A DNA stretch of 64,000 nucleotides. Source: Salinicola tamaricis. GTDB lineage: Bacteria; Pseudomonadota; Gammaproteobacteria; Pseudomonadales; Halomonadaceae. Made by a program: the position numbers and the translations under genes. The notes under the pieces were generated by a model that saw only the letters and a program-made list of their open reading frames with translations, had not been told where the DNA came from and searched no databases. Shown piece by piece: positions 63,000 to 64,000 of the stretch (within the stretch, counting starts at the first letter, position 1; every line of letters begins with the position of its first letter). The DNA lies in assembly GCF_003006155.1 (NCBI RefSeq), contig NZ_CP023559.1:2356001-2420000 (forward strand), in the 5' to 3' direction.

Positions 63000-64000
63000 T
63001 CAGCGGTGGATCGCACGCAGCACCTCGTCGAGGGCGGTTTCGCCCGCTGCCAGCCGCGCCAGCGCCGCCTGCGCCAGGCTCTGGGCGCCGGCCTGGCCGA
63101 AGGCGTACTCGGCCAGCGCCGCCTCCGGGGCGCGTTCGTGGATCATGCCGGCCAAATGGGCGTCAATGGGGATGAACTCGTAAAGCCCCAGGCGCCCGCG
63201 ATAGCCGCTGTGGTCGCAGCTCTCGCAGCCCTGGGGCTCGGCCAGCCGCGACAGCGTCTCGATGCCGGGCAGCCACTGGGCGTCGTCGGCTCGGCGCGGG
63301 CGCCACTCGCAGCACGCCGGGCACAGCCGACGCACCAGGCGCTGCGCCATCACTCCCTTGAGGCTGGTCGCCAGCAGAAACGGCTCGATGCCCATGTCGC
63401 GCAGGCGCGCGATCGCTCCCAGCGCACTGTTGGTGTGCAGGGTCGAGAGCACCAGGTGGCCGGTGAGACTCGACTGCACCGCGGTGGCGGCGGTCTCCAG
63501 ATCGCGGATCTCGCCGATCATGATCACATCCGGGTCCTGGCGCAGGATGGCGCGCAGGCCCCGGGCGAAGGTCAGCCCGGCATGGGGGTTGACCGGGGTC
63601 TGCCCGATACCGGGGATGGCGTACTCCACCGGGTCCTCGACGGTGAGAATGTTGCGGCTGCGGTCGTTGAGCGCATTGAGGCTGGCGTAGAGGGTGGTGG
63701 TCTTGCCCGAGCCGGTGGGCCCGGTGTTGAGCAGGATGCCGTTGGGCTGCTCGAGTACCCGGCGGTAGCGCTCGAGCACGGCCGGCGGCATGCCCAGGCG
63801 GTCGAGGTCGAGCAGCGCGGCGTGCTTGTCGAGCAGACGCATCACCACCCGCTCGCCGTGGATGCCGGGCAGGGTAGAGACGCGGATATCGACGTCGCGG
63901 CCGGCGGCGCGCACGGTGATGCGGCCATCCTGGGGCTGGCGCTTCTCGGCGATGTCGAGCCGCGCCATCACCTTGATTCGCGAGATCAGCACCGGCGCCA
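63000..64000 (-). CDS. gspE: Type II secretion ATPase E (C-terminal part)
   Basis: The C-terminal ~333 residues of the secretion ATPase; the N-terminus lies beyond the right edge. Motifs in order: Walker [21 protein letters not shown], Asp box [18 protein letters not shown], Walker [17 protein letters not shown] and the His box [20 protein letters not shown]. The zinc-binding tetracysteine CPACCEWRP...CESCDHSGY follows. It ends 127 bp before gspF; gspC and gspD are expected further right. Frame is clean throughout. Confidence 0.95.
   Translation of the reverse strand, partial: APVLISRIKVMARLDIAEKRQPQDGRITVRAAGRDVDIRVSTLPGIHGERVVMRLLDKHAALLDLDRLGMPPAVLERYRRVLEQPNGILLNTGPTGSGKTTTLYASLNALNDRSRNILTVEDPVEYAIPGIGQTPVNPHAGLTFARGLRAILRQDPDVIMIGEIRDLETAATAVQSSLTGHLVLSTLHTNSALGAIARLRDMGIEPFLLATSLKGVMAQRLVRRLCPACCEWRPRRADDAQWLPGIETLSRLAEPQGCESCDHSGYRGRLGLYEFIPIDAHLAGMIHERAPEAALAEYAFGQAGAQSLAQAALARLAAGETALDEVLRAIHR

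Overview
This is a high-GC, gene-dense chromosomal window from a gammaproteobacterium. The gene order and protein style fit the Halomonadaceae (Halomonas, Salinicola, Chromohalobacter or a relative). The main grounds are the core-gene run rpsB-tsf-pyrH-frr-uppS-cdsA-dxr-rseP-bamA-skp-lpxD-fabZ-lpxA-lpxB-rnhB-dnaE-accA-tilS, the divergent map-glnD-dapD-dapE arm, a ubiD-fre-folM trio and a full type II secretion operon. The genus is an inference. I see no rRNA, tRNA, CRISPR array, prophage or intact insertion sequence.

Layout. From 1 to 5.1 kb on the minus strand lies a CUT2-type sugar ABC transporter operon (binding protein, double ATPase, two permeases) ending in a sugar lactonase cut by the left edge. 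From 5.4 to 7.6 kb a MITE-like element sits just upstream of a GAF-histidine kinase and NarL-type response regulator pair. Aconitase follows at 7.6-10.4 kb, then a redox block (CPXCG protein, 2-Cys peroxiredoxin behind an OxyR-like site, thioredoxin reductase), slyX, a second MITE-like element, a membrane-tethered cold-shock-domain protein and a CDF transporter. From 15.3 to 21.9 kb the minus strand carries lysine/nitrogen genes and methionine aminopeptidase. From 22.3 to 43.3 kb the plus strand carries translation, isoprenoid/phospholipid, envelope-assembly, lipid A, replication and fatty-acid genes.

The right third holds ppx, a thioredoxin, rho, a Tat-exported PhoX phosphatase in an AT-richer patch, ubiD-fre-folM, an ECF sigma/anti-sigma pair, and a DAHP synthase gene. 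The DAHP synthase is preceded by a promoter, a 43-codon leader ORF packed with Phe, Tyr and Trp codons, and an intrinsic terminator; this looks like ribosome-mediated attenuation and is the most interesting signal in the window. The type II secretion operon gspE-F-G-H-I-J-K-L-M-N (minus strand) closes the window, with gspE cut by the right edge.

Two cautions. First, about 22 genes, many of them essential, carry one or more single-base frameshifts scattered among perfectly intact neighbours. I read these as assembly or base-calling errors and annotate the genes over their full span. Second, several linkers and spacers carry 14-15 bp tandem repeats, two of them in frame inside genes (tilS, gspK). 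Genes are tightly packed, often with ATGA or GTGA overlaps, so most of the window is probably transcribed as a few long operons.
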